DNA of 64,000 bases from assembly GCA_963835465.1 (NCBI GenBank), contig CAWIFR010000005.1, positions 454,374 through 518,373 of the forward strand. The letters are read 5' to 3'. A model generated the notes under the pieces. It was not told the DNA's origin, did no database searches, and worked only from the letters and a program-made list of their open reading frames with translations. Made by a program: the position numbers and the translations under genes. This document shows positions 18,100 to 25,650 of the stretch, piece by piece. The stretch comes from Bog-756 sp963835465. GTDB lineage: Bacteria > Actinomycetota > Acidimicrobiia > Acidimicrobiales > RAAP-2. Position 1 is the first letter of the stretch. Each line of letters starts with the position of its first letter.

Positions 18100-19203
18100 A
18101 TGGCCTCAACCCCCGTTGGCTCCGACTGTCCAAGGCGCATGGGTCTGTCAGTGCTCGCAGTCGTGGCCATTGCCCTCGCGTCCTGCTCGGGTGGGTCAAG
18201 TATGGGCATCCGCAAGTCGACGATACAGACGCGGGACCATCCGAGCACGACGGCACCAGAACCGTCGACCAAAGTACCTTCGCACGCCGGAGGCCGGGAT
18301 GCAGGAGGACTCGGAATGCCGCTGCCCGTGCCCACTGCATTGGCGCCATTCGATGCACTCGCTACCCCCGGTGAGGGCAGCTGGCATTCTGCCGGACGTT
18401 CTGTCGGTGGTGTCCCAGCGGTCTACGAGACAGCTCTGGTTCCGCCGGGAGGCTCGATGCCGGCTGGGATCGCCTGGATGGACACCCATCTGCTGTCCGC
18501 ACTGCTCTACTCCGGCTCGAAGAGTCCGGGCGGTGGGCCGTACCTCCACACGGCGCCAGTCCAGCCGACGCAGGCAGCGTCGCTGGTGGCAGCGTTCAAC
18601 GGGGGCTTCCTCATGGACACCGCCGGTGGCGGCTACTTCACCGAGGGACGGGTCGTAGTCCCATTGGTCACCGGGGCCGCGTCGCTGGTCATCTACGCGA
18701 ACGGGACCGTCAACATCGGTGAGTGGGGCAGCGACGTGTCGATGACCTCGGACGTCATGGGCGTCCGCCAGAACTTGGTGCCGCTCGTCGAACGAGGCGA
18801 ACCGACGGCGCAGGCGGCGAGCACCGATTGGTTGTCCTGGGGAAACACCTGCGGTGCGACATCGTGCGCGCACTCCACACCCAGTGTTGAAGCGCAGTGG
18901 CGATCCGGGGTCGGAGTCACCGTCGACGGCGCGCTGGTGTATGCGACAGGGCCATTACTCACACCCGTCCAGCTGGCCCAGCTTCTCGCCCACGCCGGCG
19001 TTGTCCGCGGCATGGAACTCGACATCAACCCGTACTGGACCTATCTCGTCACCTACAACCCGATCGACCCGAGCGGGCTTGCCGCACCCGACAACGGCAC
19101 CCGGCTGGTCCCTGACACCGTACAAGGACCAGCGACGATCTTCGACCCGGCTTGGGCGAGGGACTTCGTCACCCTGTCGGCGCGAGCAAAGTCCGCTGGC
19201 TGA
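18100..19203 (+). CDS. Phosphodiester glycosidase family lipoprotein
   Basis: Secreted lipid-anchored protein of the phosphodiester glycosidase (NAGPA/PF09992) family. The signal peptide ends in a lipobox A-L-A-S-C with Cys29, followed by a Ser/Thr/Pro linker to about residue 75. The domain has A-A-F-N-G-G-F-L, a G-G-G-Y-F-T-E-G segment, and near the end G-M-E-L-D-I-N-P-Y-W, the conserved N-G-G-F and E-x-D-x-N signatures. Length 367 aa. Family members remove GlcNAc from phosphodiesters or process exopolysaccharides; the substrate here is unknown. Intact; a later ATG, at M14, is also possible. Confidence 0.8.
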   Translation: MASTPVGSDCPRRMGLSVLAVVAIALASCSGGSSMGIRKSTIQTRDHPSTTAPEPSTKVPSHAGGRDAGGLGMPLPVPTALAPFDALATPGEGSWHSAGRSVGGVPAVYETALVPPGGSMPAGIAWMDTHLLSALLYSGSKSPGGGPYLHTAPVQPTQAASLVAAFNGGFLMDTAGGGYFTEGRVVVPLVTGAASLVIYANGTVNIGEWGSDVSMTSDVMGVRQNLVPLVERGEPTAQAASTDWLSWGNTCGATSCAHSTPSVEAQWRSGVGVTVDGALVYATGPLLTPVQLAQLLAHAGVVRGMELDINPYWTYLVTYNPIDPSGLAAPDNGTRLVPDTVQGPATIFDPAWARDFVTLSARAKSAG

Positions 19204-19287
19204 GCCGCGAGGCTCGCGATCCAAGCCAGGTCAGACGAGACCTGGACAAGTCAGCGTGTTCACTTCAAGCGAGCACCAACCGTCCGC

Positions 19288-19307
19288 CCTCGGCTGGCCC
19301 GGCTGAG
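19288..19307. repeat. Dispersed hairpin repeat, variant copy
   Basis: CCTCGGC, loop TGGCCCG (7), GCTGAG; one G-T type mismatch in the stem. Located between the convergent glycosidase and MBL genes. Confidence 0.55.
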
Positions 19308-19338
19308 AACCGCCGAGCGGAGTCTCCTATTTGGCAAT

Positions 19339-20610
19339 TCAGACGCCCGGTGCGTTCTCTCGTTCCAGTTTTGCGGCCGAGGCGAGAATGTTGTGGGCCA
19401 CGAAAGACCGTTCCATCTTCGAGCGAGCCTCGAGCAGATCTGCCTTCATTGCACGGGCCTCAGCCACTAACTCGCTGTCGTTGAAGAGGACGAAGTCCAC
19501 CAGGTGAAGCGCTCGTTGAACATCGTCGGTGGTGCCCGACGCACCAAGAGCCCGGGCTCGGTCCAGCAAAGGCCCGGATCCACCCACTAGAGCGACCACT
19601 TCGGCCGCAATCTTGGCCCGAGTACTGGGAAACAGCATTGACGGATTCCCGTCGTACCAGCCCATGTATCGCCGCAGGAGGTCACGGACCAGAAACGGGG
19701 TACATCCGTAGAGGGGCTGGAGGTAAGAGCTCTCAGCGAGCGCGGCAGGCAGCTCAACCTCGGTAATGATCTGCTCTTGCCACTGACCTTCGTTGAGTCG
19801 CTGGACCACCTCGCCGTCAAGGTACCGGAGCGCCTCCGCCGTGGTCAGCAACATCTCAACTCCATGCTCCCGGAAGACACCTCCGTGGCCAGAGATGATC
19901 GCGACGGGTTCGAGGGCGGCCATCTCCTCTAGGGCCTCGGCCCACTCCAGCACATAACGCTGTACACGGAATGGTGTCCCGGCATTGGGCAATGACGACA
20001 CGATGAAGTCGCCGCCGACAATGACACGGGGTCCGGGCAGCCACACCCAGGTGTGGTCATCCGTCTCTCCGAGCCCATGGCGGCATTCGAGCGGCAGATC
20101 GCCCAGATCGTTGAGGAGTAGGGTGTCCCCGTAATCGATGGTCGGCGGGAAGTACTTGGCCTTCCGAACAACGTCGCCCCCATCGGGTCCCCACATCGCG
20201 AACTGGGAGTCGAAGGTCCCGGCCAAGTGGCCTGAAGTCTTCGCGTAACGCTCAAAGCGTTTGGCCACGTTCACATGGCCCACGATGTCGGGGGGCTCGT
20301 GTCCCCGCTGGGCGGCGTCCTCAAGGACTGCCGGGGTGCCGAAGGCGTGGTCATAGTGCCCGTGGGTGTAGATCACATAGCGAACGGGGAGATCAGTGAG
20401 GGCCCGGAGTTCGTTGACCACTCGGGGTCCATTGGTGAATAGCCCTGGGTCAACGACAGCTACCCCCCTTGTTCCGACCAGAATCGTCGTATTGCCGAAT
20501 CCGGCAAGAAAGTGCACGCCCGGCGCTATCTCACGACACTCGAACGATTCCCTTGATTTGCCCAGGGCCTCGGGTCCCGCACTCTGGATCGGGTCGGTGT
20601 CATCGTTCAT
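19339..20610 (-). CDS. MBL-fold metallo-hydrolase with alkyl sulfatase-like dimerisation domain
   Basis: Metallo-beta-lactamase-fold hydrolase, 423 aa from the ATG at 20610. Metal site T-H-G-H-Y-D-H at residues 82-88, then the E-T-D-D-H-T block and G-G-D-F metal residues, and I-I-S-G-H-G-G for the last His. The C-terminal half has L-L-R-R-Y-M-G-W-Y-D-G-N-P-S, the signature of the alkyl sulfatase dimerisation domain. It is shorter than true SdsA-type sulfatases (about 650 aa), lacking the C-terminal SCP-2-like domain. An upstream in-frame extension to 20850 has no family match. Intact; the substrate is probably a sulfate ester or a related compound. Confidence 0.85.
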   Translation of the reverse strand: MNDDTDPIQSAGPEALGKSRESFECREIAPGVHFLAGFGNTTILVGTRGVAVVDPGLFTNGPRVVNELRALTDLPVRYVIYTHGHYDHAFGTPAVLEDAAQRGHEPPDIVGHVNVAKRFERYAKTSGHLAGTFDSQFAMWGPDGGDVVRKAKYFPPTIDYGDTLLLNDLGDLPLECRHGLGETDDHTWVWLPGPRVIVGGDFIVSSLPNAGTPFRVQRYVLEWAEALEEMAALEPVAIISGHGGVFREHGVEMLLTTAEALRYLDGEVVQRLNEGQWQEQIITEVELPAALAESSYLQPLYGCTPFLVRDLLRRYMGWYDGNPSMLFPSTRAKIAAEVVALVGGSGPLLDRARALGASGTTDDVQRALHLVDFVLFNDSELVAEARAMKADLLEARSKMERSFVAHNILASAAKLERENAPGV

Positions 20611-21238
20611 GGTTACCTGCCAATGTCGTGGTCCGGTTCTCAGATCGTAGATTGCCCCCGCCACCAACCCTGGGTCGCGACCCGCTTCTCGACCAACTTT
20701 GGAAGGCGCTCCCGGCGGAGCATTCCGTATCCGATGGATTGGAGGGAAGCCACTTGTACCGCTAGTTGATGGACCGGTGAAGCAGGACCGGCCACCTCGC
20801 AGACTTGACGGGTCTCTTGTCACTTTGTCGAGTTGATGCGAACTGATCACGCCGGACAGCTCTCGGTGACCTCAGCGTGCAAAAGCTGAGACTCAAATGC
20901 CTCCCCCGCTAGAAGGGTCCCCGACCAGCACTGTTGCCCTGGTGGGGCTCAGCCTCCCGTCTCTAGTGTCCGATCGGCCGTTGGTGCAGGTGGGGGACCC
21001 TGGGACGGATCGTGTTGTCGTGCCTCCAAGCGCCCGGAGAGTGTCACGCGTCATCCAGTGGGGGCCCGACCCAGCCGATCCGGAGGGATCCTCCTGGACT
21101 GGTGGTCTCCGTCATCGAGCCGGTGCTGTGCCGTCGGCGGGGCGCGGTCGGTGGGCTGAGCCATGCCGGCGGGATTGTCCCCACCGATGCTGCGTGTGAG
21201 AATGCAAGTCCCGCTCCTACACGAACGCAGCAGTCACC
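20611..21238. other. Gap with one hairpin repeat
   Basis: About 630 bases upstream of the MBL gene. It contains the hairpin at 20871 and otherwise no frame with a recognisable domain. Confidence 0.4.
20871..20890. repeat. Dispersed hairpin repeat, one copy with 8-base loop
   Basis: CTCAGC, loop GTGCAAAA (8), GCTGAG, preceded by GAC. Perfect 6-bp stem. Confidence 0.7.
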
Positions 21239-21532
21239 ATGCAACCACCTCGCAAACAAAGCGACCTCCGATGGCGGGCGCTCATAACGGTCTGCTTCGC
21301 CGCGGGACTCGTCGCCCTCGTCCTGGGCCTCGTCCTGACCGGGTCGGGCTCATCCGCTGCCCACCGGTGCAGCCGACCGGATGTCGCACTACACACTGTC
21401 CTGGCAGGCCACGGGCCGTCGACGACGTTGCCACCCTCGCACGACAACGACACCGGTGGAGCGCACATTCGCGATCACACGCCCGATGCCGATGTCGATG
21501 CGTACCAGCGTGCCCATCGCTGCCCCTCCTGA
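21239..21532 (+). CDS. Small membrane protein, possibly truncated
   Basis: A 97-codon frame starting M-Q-P-P-R-K-Q-S-D-L-R-W-R and continuing with one hydrophobic segment A-L-I-T-V-C-F-A-A-G-L-V-A-L-V-L-G-L-V-L (residues about 14-33), as expected for a positive-inside N-terminal anchor. After residue 40 the composition becomes low-complexity and His/Asp/Arg-rich, and may be out of frame. No family recognised. It could be the stump of a larger anchored protein, or chance. Confidence 0.35.
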   Translation: MQPPRKQSDLRWRALITVCFAAGLVALVLGLVLTGSGSSAAHRCSRPDVALHTVLAGHGPSTTLPPSHDNDTGGAHIRDHTPDADVDAYQRAHRCPS

Positions 21533-21844
21533 CCACTTCCAGGGGCCTGCATCGGGGGACCGCAGTGCTTCGTCGGCCTCCGTCCTTCGGTGCTTATTCG
21601 GACAGAGCTCTCGAGAGGTCGACAGGGCGGACGAGGGGACGGTGTCGCCGGTTGTACGCGAACCTCGTCGACCGACTCCCCCTGAAGGTGGCGCAGTGAG
21701 AGCCCTCGTTCCCGAGGACTTTGATTAGGGCACAGTTGCTAAGCACGCTGGCAACCGGTCTGAGTCCTTCCCCACTGCCCTGGTACCGTCTCTCCAGACC
21801 TACGCTGACCCGTGACATTCCTCCAAGGCTGCGTATGGGCCGTC

Positions 21845-21863
21845 CTCAACTTCGCTAGCTGAG
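21845..21863. repeat. Dispersed hairpin repeat, one copy
   Basis: CTCAAC, loop TTCGCTA (7), GCTGAG; one mismatch in the left arm. It abuts the 113-base duplicated segment, whose other copy at 24370 carries a partly decayed hairpin with loop TGCGCTA. Confidence 0.7.
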
Positions 21864-21966
21864 GGTCTTCTAGACAGCTCGGACGCCGAGAAGCCCCCGG
21901 TCGGGGAGACTTGTCCAAAGCAAGGCGAAGCATAGGTATCGCTTAAGGTGGAAGGTCGTCTCCCGG
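21854..21966. repeat. 113-bp direct repeat, copy 1
   Basis: Pairs with 24370-24482 in the same orientation. Differences are scattered single substitutions without visible gaps. Copy 2 encodes the end of the nucleotidyltransferase gene; copy 1 is detached from any gene body. Confidence 0.85.
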
Positions 21967-22117
21967 GAGAACGGAACGGTGTACGCCACTCTCATCGACG
22001 TATATTCCTCACCTATCCGATTGCGTGCCCGTACGACGTCGATCACCTCAGCAGTGGAGTAGTGGGGGTGATGGTCCTGGAACTCACCCTGAGTGAAGGG
22101 AGTCTGAACGCCGTGGT

Positions 22118-22150
22118 CCGTATATGGTATCACTTTGATACCATATACGG
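22118..22150. promoter_or_regulatory. Perfect 15-bp palindrome: operator of the RHH/Doc operon
   Basis: CCGTATATGGTATCA, spacer CTT, TGATACCATATACGG; all 15 pairs match. The right arm ends directly at the ATG of the antitoxin gene (22151), so there is no room for a ribosome-binding site. AT-rich TATGGTAT and GATACCAT elements could serve as -10 boxes. Autorepression by the RHH antitoxin is typical of the family; the site is inferred. Confidence 0.8.
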
Positions 22151-22357
22151 ATGGCCCTCACCGTCCGAACTGATGCGAAACTCGAAGAGGCCCTCGAGGC
22201 ACTTGCAGGCGCCGAAGGGATCTCCAAGCAAGAGGTCATCCGCCGCGCCATTCTCGAACGGTACGAGCGTGCCGGTCATGCTCAACGCGTGGAGGGAGCC
22301 GGTCGCCGCATGCTCGAGCGCTGGGGCGACGTGCTCGAGCGCCTGGGCACTGAATGA
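22151..22357 (+). CDS. Ribbon-helix-helix antitoxin
   Basis: A 68-residue protein: M-A-L-T-V-R-T-D-A-K-L-E-E-A-L-E-A-L-A then G-I-S-K-Q-E-V-I-R-R-A-I-L-E-R-Y. An N-terminal beta strand (L-T-V-R-T) plus two helices is the CopG/RHH fold; the C-terminal 25 residues are a charged tail that would neutralise the toxin. It overlaps the Doc gene by four bases (ATGA). The start directly abuts the palindrome, so the mRNA may be leaderless or very short-leadered. It probably binds the palindrome and represses the operon. Confidence 0.85.
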   Translation: MALTVRTDAKLEEALEALAGAEGISKQEVIRRAILERYERAGHAQRVEGAGRRMLERWGDVLERLGTE

Positions 22358-22722
22358 GCCGAGTCGAATACCTCGATCTCGACGACCTACTCGGACTGAT
22401 ACGCATTCTTGGCGTCGGACCAGTCCGCGACATCGGCTTGCTCGACTCAGCATTAGCGAGGCCTCAATCGAGCGCCTTCGGGGAGGATGCCTACACGACC
22501 ACCACGCTTAAATCAGCTGCACTCCTGCATTCCATCGTGAACAATCATGCCCTCACCGATGGAAACAAGAGACTGGGCTGGCTCGCCACGGTCGTATTCC
22601 TTGATCTCAACGGTCTTTCTCCCGACCTATCAGACGGTGACGCGTTTGACTTGGTTTGGGAGATTGCCGCCACGCCCCTTGACGTCAAAGCAATCGCCGC
22701 CAGGCTTCGGACCAATGAATGA
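22354..22722 (+). CDS. doc: Doc/Fic-family toxin
   Basis: A 122-residue Fic-fold toxin of the Doc type, which phosphorylates elongation factor EF-Tu in the P1 model. The Fic motif is H-A-L-T-D-G-N-K-R at residues 65-73, with catalytic His65, Asp69 and the G-N-K-R anion hole; position 2 is Ala-Leu, compared with H-x-F-x-D/N-G-N-K-R in the canonical motif. Length and the N-terminal S-R-V-E-Y-L-D-L-D-D-L-L are normal for Doc. Translationally coupled to the upstream antitoxin. Intact. Confidence 0.9.
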   Translation: MSRVEYLDLDDLLGLIRILGVGPVRDIGLLDSALARPQSSAFGEDAYTTTTLKSAALLHSIVNNHALTDGNKRLGWLATVVFLDLNGLSPDLSDGDAFDLVWEIAATPLDVKAIAARLRTNE

Positions 22723-22775
22723 GCTGAGCACCCCAACAATCCGCTCTCATCTCTGCTGATTGGTTGGTGACCGTT

Positions 22776-22793
22776 CTCAGCTGCCCGGCTGAG
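22776..22793. repeat. Dispersed hairpin repeat, one copy with 6-base loop
   Basis: CTCAGC, loop TGCCCG (6), GCTGAG. Between the convergent doc and P450 genes. Confidence 0.7.
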
Positions 22794-22960
22794 GTATCCC
22801 AAGCGCTACCCGCGGGAGAAGGATTCGCATCGGCGAAGAAGGTGGCGTTCATTCCGGCTGTGCCACGTCGAACACAGCCCGGGGACCCATTCTGTCGGCG
22901 TCAGCAAATGGGCTCGCGCCACATTCAGTGTCCTTGGAGCCCCAGTTCAGTGGACGGTGG

Positions 22961-24214
22961 TCATGATAGGCGAACCGGCAGCTCTCGCATCGAAATCAGA
23001 ATGGGGTTGAGGACGCCCAGCGACGTGTACGAAGGGGGCCCCGTGAGCTCGATGTGGTGAGTCCGATCGAGCAGCACCTCGATAAGCGTTGCCACCTCCC
23101 GGCGGGCCAGACTGGCGCCGAGGCAAAAGTGGACACCGCCACCACCGAAGGCGAGATGCGGGTTTGGGCTGCGGTTGATGTCGAAGCCAAATGGATCCAC
23201 AAAGGCTTCAGAATCACGATTGGCGGAGGGATACCACATCGTGACGCGTTCACCTTTAGCGATCTTTGTCCCTCGGACCTGGGTGTCTCGGGTCGCCCGA
23301 CGGGCGAAGCACGAGACTGGCGACGACCATCGGAGTACCTCCTCCACAGCGAGGGGAATCGCATCCGGTACCTGGCGAAGATGCTCAAGGTGGGCGGGAT
23401 GATCGAGCAACGCAAGGAGCCCGAGGGAAACTGCATTCCTGGTGGTCTCGCTTCCAGCGATGATGAGTAGGAGAAAGAACATATCCAGCTCGATTTCGCT
23501 GAGAGCCGTGCGCTCGCCATCGTCGGCCTCGACTTGCACTGTCGACAAGATCGTCCAGACGTCATCCTGTGGATTCGCCCGCTTCTCCTGGCCCAGTTTC
23601 TGGGCGTATTCGAACATCTCGACTTGGATTCCGACGTGCTCATCCCGCGACATATTCCGCTCCGGAGCACCTCCTTGCAGCATGTCGTTGGCCAATGAGA
23701 AGAGTGCATCCCGGTCCTGAGGCGGGATGCCGACAATGTCGGCGATGACATTCATGGGCAGCTTGTAGGCAATCTCAGATACGAAATCACACTCACCTCG
23801 ATCCAATGCCAGATCAACGATCGACTCGGCCCACTGCCGAATCTTGCGCTCAAGCTGGCTGACCATGCGAGGGGTGAAGCCGGCGCTAATGAGTCGGCGC
23901 TGCCGAAGATGGCTTCGGCCATCCATACTGACAAGCATCGTCCCGGCCATTTCAGGTTGGTGACTCAACTGCGGTCCGTCGAACGCACTAAAGAGCTCAG
24001 GGTTATGGCTAGCTGCTTGAACGTCTTCGTGCTTCGACAACACCCAGAACCCCTCGTCGTGGCTGCCCATGAAGGTTTCCGGAAAGGACTGCCATTTCAC
24101 GGGTGCAAAATGGCGCAGTGCAGTGAACACCTCGTGCGGGAACCCGTTGGCGTAGAGAGCAGAGTCCGTGAGATCCGCGTCGAGGTATGTTCGGTCAATC
24201 ACTGTTTCGGTCAC
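22961..24214 (-). CDS. Cytochrome P450 (CYP125/124/142-like)
   Basis: Soluble bacterial P450, 417 aa, complete. I-helix A-G-S-E-T-T at 253-258, E-x-x-R as E-E-V-L-R at 291-295, and haem loop F-G-G-G-G-V-H-F-C with Cys364. The pattern of conserved blocks (A-F-G-G-G-x-H-F-C-L-G-A, N-A-V-S-L-G-L-L-A-L) resembles actinobacterial clades that oxidise the terminal carbon of cholesterol or branched lipids; that substrate is inference. Starts with GTG. No ferredoxin gene adjoins. The three residues A-N-R-D in place of the usual A-N-R-D-P/E are normal. Confidence 0.9.
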   Translation of the reverse strand: MTETVIDRTYLDADLTDSALYANGFPHEVFTALRHFAPVKWQSFPETFMGSHDEGFWVLSKHEDVQAASHNPELFSAFDGPQLSHQPEMAGTMLVSMDGRSHLRQRRLISAGFTPRMVSQLERKIRQWAESIVDLALDRGECDFVSEIAYKLPMNVIADIVGIPPQDRDALFSLANDMLQGGAPERNMSRDEHVGIQVEMFEYAQKLGQEKRANPQDDVWTILSTVQVEADDGERTALSEIELDMFFLLLIIAGSETTRNAVSLGLLALLDHPAHLEHLRQVPDAIPLAVEEVLRWSSPVSCFARRATRDTQVRGTKIAKGERVTMWYPSANRDSEAFVDPFGFDINRSPNPHLAFGGGGVHFCLGASLARREVATLIEVLLDRTHHIELTGPPSYTSLGVLNPILISMRELPVRLS

Positions 24215-24369
24215 GAGCCGCCTCCGAATAGGGAGCTACCAACCATCCTGTGTAGTGGATCTTGCCAGTGATTGGTGGACGTTGGGATAGTACTTGCGAA
24301 AGTCCAGTTCAGAGATTTTCGAGGCTTAAGCGGTCAGCCAGGGGAGGCAGAGATCCAACCCGCAGCTGC

Positions 24370-24482
24370 GCTAGCTGAGGGTCTCCCAGTCAGCTCGGAC
24401 GCCGAGAAGCGCCCGGTCGGGCAGACTCGTCCAAAGCGTGGCGAAGCATAGGTATCGCTTGAGGTGAAAGGTCGTCTTCGGG
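24370..24482. repeat. 113-bp direct repeat, copy 2
   Basis: Second copy of the segment at 21854-21966, covering the 3' end of the nucleotidyltransferase gene. It includes a decayed hairpin (GCAGC, loop TGCGCTA, GCTGAG at 24362-24379). Confidence 0.85.
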
Positions 24483-24930
24483 AAGGTATTCCTCGTAGAG
24501 CGCCAAAGCATCGTTGACAGAAATGATCTGGCACTTTTCGAGCAACGACTCGATGTCAGCTTCGTCTCGCCTTCCCCTACTCGCTCGCATCTTCATGGCC
24601 AGCAAGGTGCGCTCGTCGGCCACGACCACCTCGACACTTCCCACCTTGATGACCGGTCGCCATTCGGGCTCACTGGCTATTGGGAAGTACACCTTCACCG
24701 AGTCGTCGAGCCAGTTGGATCGCAGGCCACGTCGTTCGGCGACCTCGGCGGCCATGGCCAGCACCTCGTCGGTCGGATTGCCGGACCCATCCACATCGTC
24801 CGTTGAAACCTCGATTGGTACGCAAGAACCATGGCGGCACCCCAACGAGATAGATCCGGGCAATCACGCCACGCTCATCCAACTCCTGGGCAAGCTCACG
24901 GAGTGCGCCTTCTATCTCGCCCCGATCCAT
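24390..24930 (-). pseudogene. DUF6036-like nucleotidyltransferase, frameshifted
   Basis: Small nucleotidyltransferase-fold protein of the type found beside HTH-like partners in toxin-antitoxin loci. ATG at 24930 starts M-D-R-G-E-I-E-G-A-L-R-E-L-A-Q-E-L, reaches I-A-R-I-Y-L-V-G (the start of the G-G-A-A-M-V-L-A-Y motif), then needs a shift near 24830 to continue D-V-D-G-S-G-N-P-T-D-E-V-L-A-M-A, L-R-S-N-W-L-D-D-S-V-K-V-Y, V-A-D-E-R-T-L-L-A-M-K-M and R-R-D-E-A-D-I-E-S-L-L, which are hallmark blocks of the family. About 180 aa. A fossil second copy lies at 21854. Confidence 0.75.
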
Positions 24931-25172
24931 CGGATGCTCTGCAGTTCCCGTTTCGCTGCCAGGATGCCGTGCCGAACAGACGCGGCCGTTGCCAGCTCCC
25001 AAGCATGCAGCCCTCTATTGTCGGAGAGATACCAGAGGGGTCGAGTGACACGGGCCTTCTCGCCGGTCCAACGTGGAGTCGCCACGGCACGGGTGGCCGC
25101 TTCGTCCTGGACCACCGCGGCAATAAATGTGTCCAAGCGTGTGTCACCGGTCAGTCCAGGCGGGGTGCTCAC
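24912..25172 (-). CDS. Small partner protein upstream of the nucleotidyltransferase
   Basis: An 86-residue protein starting with GTG. It overlaps the start of the nucleotidyltransferase by 19 bases, so the two are coupled. Sequence includes T-R-L-D-T-F-I-A-A-V-V-Q-D-E-A-A-T-R, R-P-L-W-Y-L-S-D-N-R-G-L-H-A-W and A-K-R-E-L-Q-S-I-R-W. Proteins of this size and arrangement regularly precede DUF6036 genes in actinobacteria and are presumed antitoxin-like; the function is not shown. Not recognised beyond that. Confidence 0.55.
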   Translation of the reverse strand: MSTPPGLTGDTRLDTFIAAVVQDEAATRAVATPRWTGEKARVTRPLWYLSDNRGLHAWELATAASVRHGILAAKRELQSIRWIGAR

Positions 25173-25269
25173 AAGGTGGGTGAAATCCTGGGCGCTGGCG
25201 GAGGATTACGTATCGGAATGGGAGGGGGTCTCCCCCCGGAGCCCTGTTGATTGCATGCGGATTGATGAG

Positions 25270-25281
25270 TACAATATATGC
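25270..25281 (+). promoter_or_regulatory. Probable -10 element of the arsR-CDF operon (leaderless)
   Basis: TACAAT at 25270-25275 lies seven bases before the ATG at 25282, the spacing expected when transcription starts at the start codon. No ribosome-binding site precedes the ATG. Confidence 0.5.
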
Positions 25282-25650
25282 ATGGCTACGCAGGTAGATG
25301 ATCCAACGGCCGCTCAGGTGGCATGGGCATCGGATACCTTCAAGCTGTTGGCCGACCCGACCCGGCTGCGGATCGTCTGGACACTGCTGCACGGCGAGCA
25401 CTCGGTCAACTCCCTGGCCGACCACGTGGGCGCCCAGCCCTCGGCTGTCTCCCAGCACCTCGCCAAGCTGCACCTGGCCCGCGTCGTGAAGAGGCGGCGC
25501 CAGGGGACCTTCTTCTTCTACTCGATCCAGAACGAGCATCTCGGCCGACTGGCCACCGAGGCGTTGTTCAGCGCCGACCACGCGGTCTCCGACCTGCCCG
25601 ACGAACACCGGCATGAGACGGTCGGGCTGGACACCCCGGAGTCCGCATGA
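25282..25650 (+). CDS. ArsR/SmtB-family metal-sensing repressor
   Basis: 122-residue winged-helix repressor: F-K-L-L-A-D-P-T-R-L-R-I-V-W-T-L-L, then A-Q-P-S-A-V-S-Q-H-L-A-K-L-H-L-A as recognition helix and R-R-Q-G-T-F-F-F-Y-S-I as wing. The C-terminus has H-x-x-x-x-x-x-x-H-R-H, suitable for Zn/Ni/Co binding, as in KmtR/NmtR-type sensors. It overlaps the CDF exporter by four bases (ATGA). The likely job is metal-dependent repression of its own exporter operon. Intact. Confidence 0.85.
   Translation: MATQVDDPTAAQVAWASDTFKLLADPTRLRIVWTLLHGEHSVNSLADHVGAQPSAVSQHLAKLHLARVVKRRRQGTFFFYSIQNEHLGRLATEALFSADHAVSDLPDEHRHETVGLDTPESA

Larger units (their letters stand above)
21739..21966 (-). pseudogene. 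Fossil 3' end of a second DUF6036-like nucleotidyltransferase gene
   Basis: 21854-21966 repeats, at about 90 percent identity, the segment 24370-24482 that forms the 3' end of the nucleotidyltransferase gene. Shared text includes AGCTCGGACGCCGAGAAG and GAAGCATAGGTATCGCTT. On the minus strand the fossil reads L-R-L-A-L-D-K-S-P-R-P-G-A-S-R-R-P-S, against L-R-H-A-L-D-E-S-A-R-P-G-A-S-R-R-P-S in the intact copy. The rest of the gene is missing upstream. A CTCAAC-TTCGCTA-GCTGAG hairpin copy (21845-21863) sits at its end. Confidence 0.7.

Noticed and set aside
5506..24379. Hairpins as integron attC sites
   Set aside because: No R'/R'' core sites and no integron integrase; stem is 7 bp with a 7-base loop, too short for attC.
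5506..24379. Hairpins as ordinary transcription terminators
   Set aside because: Several copies lie between divergent gene starts, loops are fixed at seven bases, and no T-tracts follow.
24514..25650. A 378-codon + strand frame ending in the ArsR gene
   Set aside because: The ArsR protein starts at 25282; the upstream 250 codons are antisense to the nucleotidyltransferase pair.
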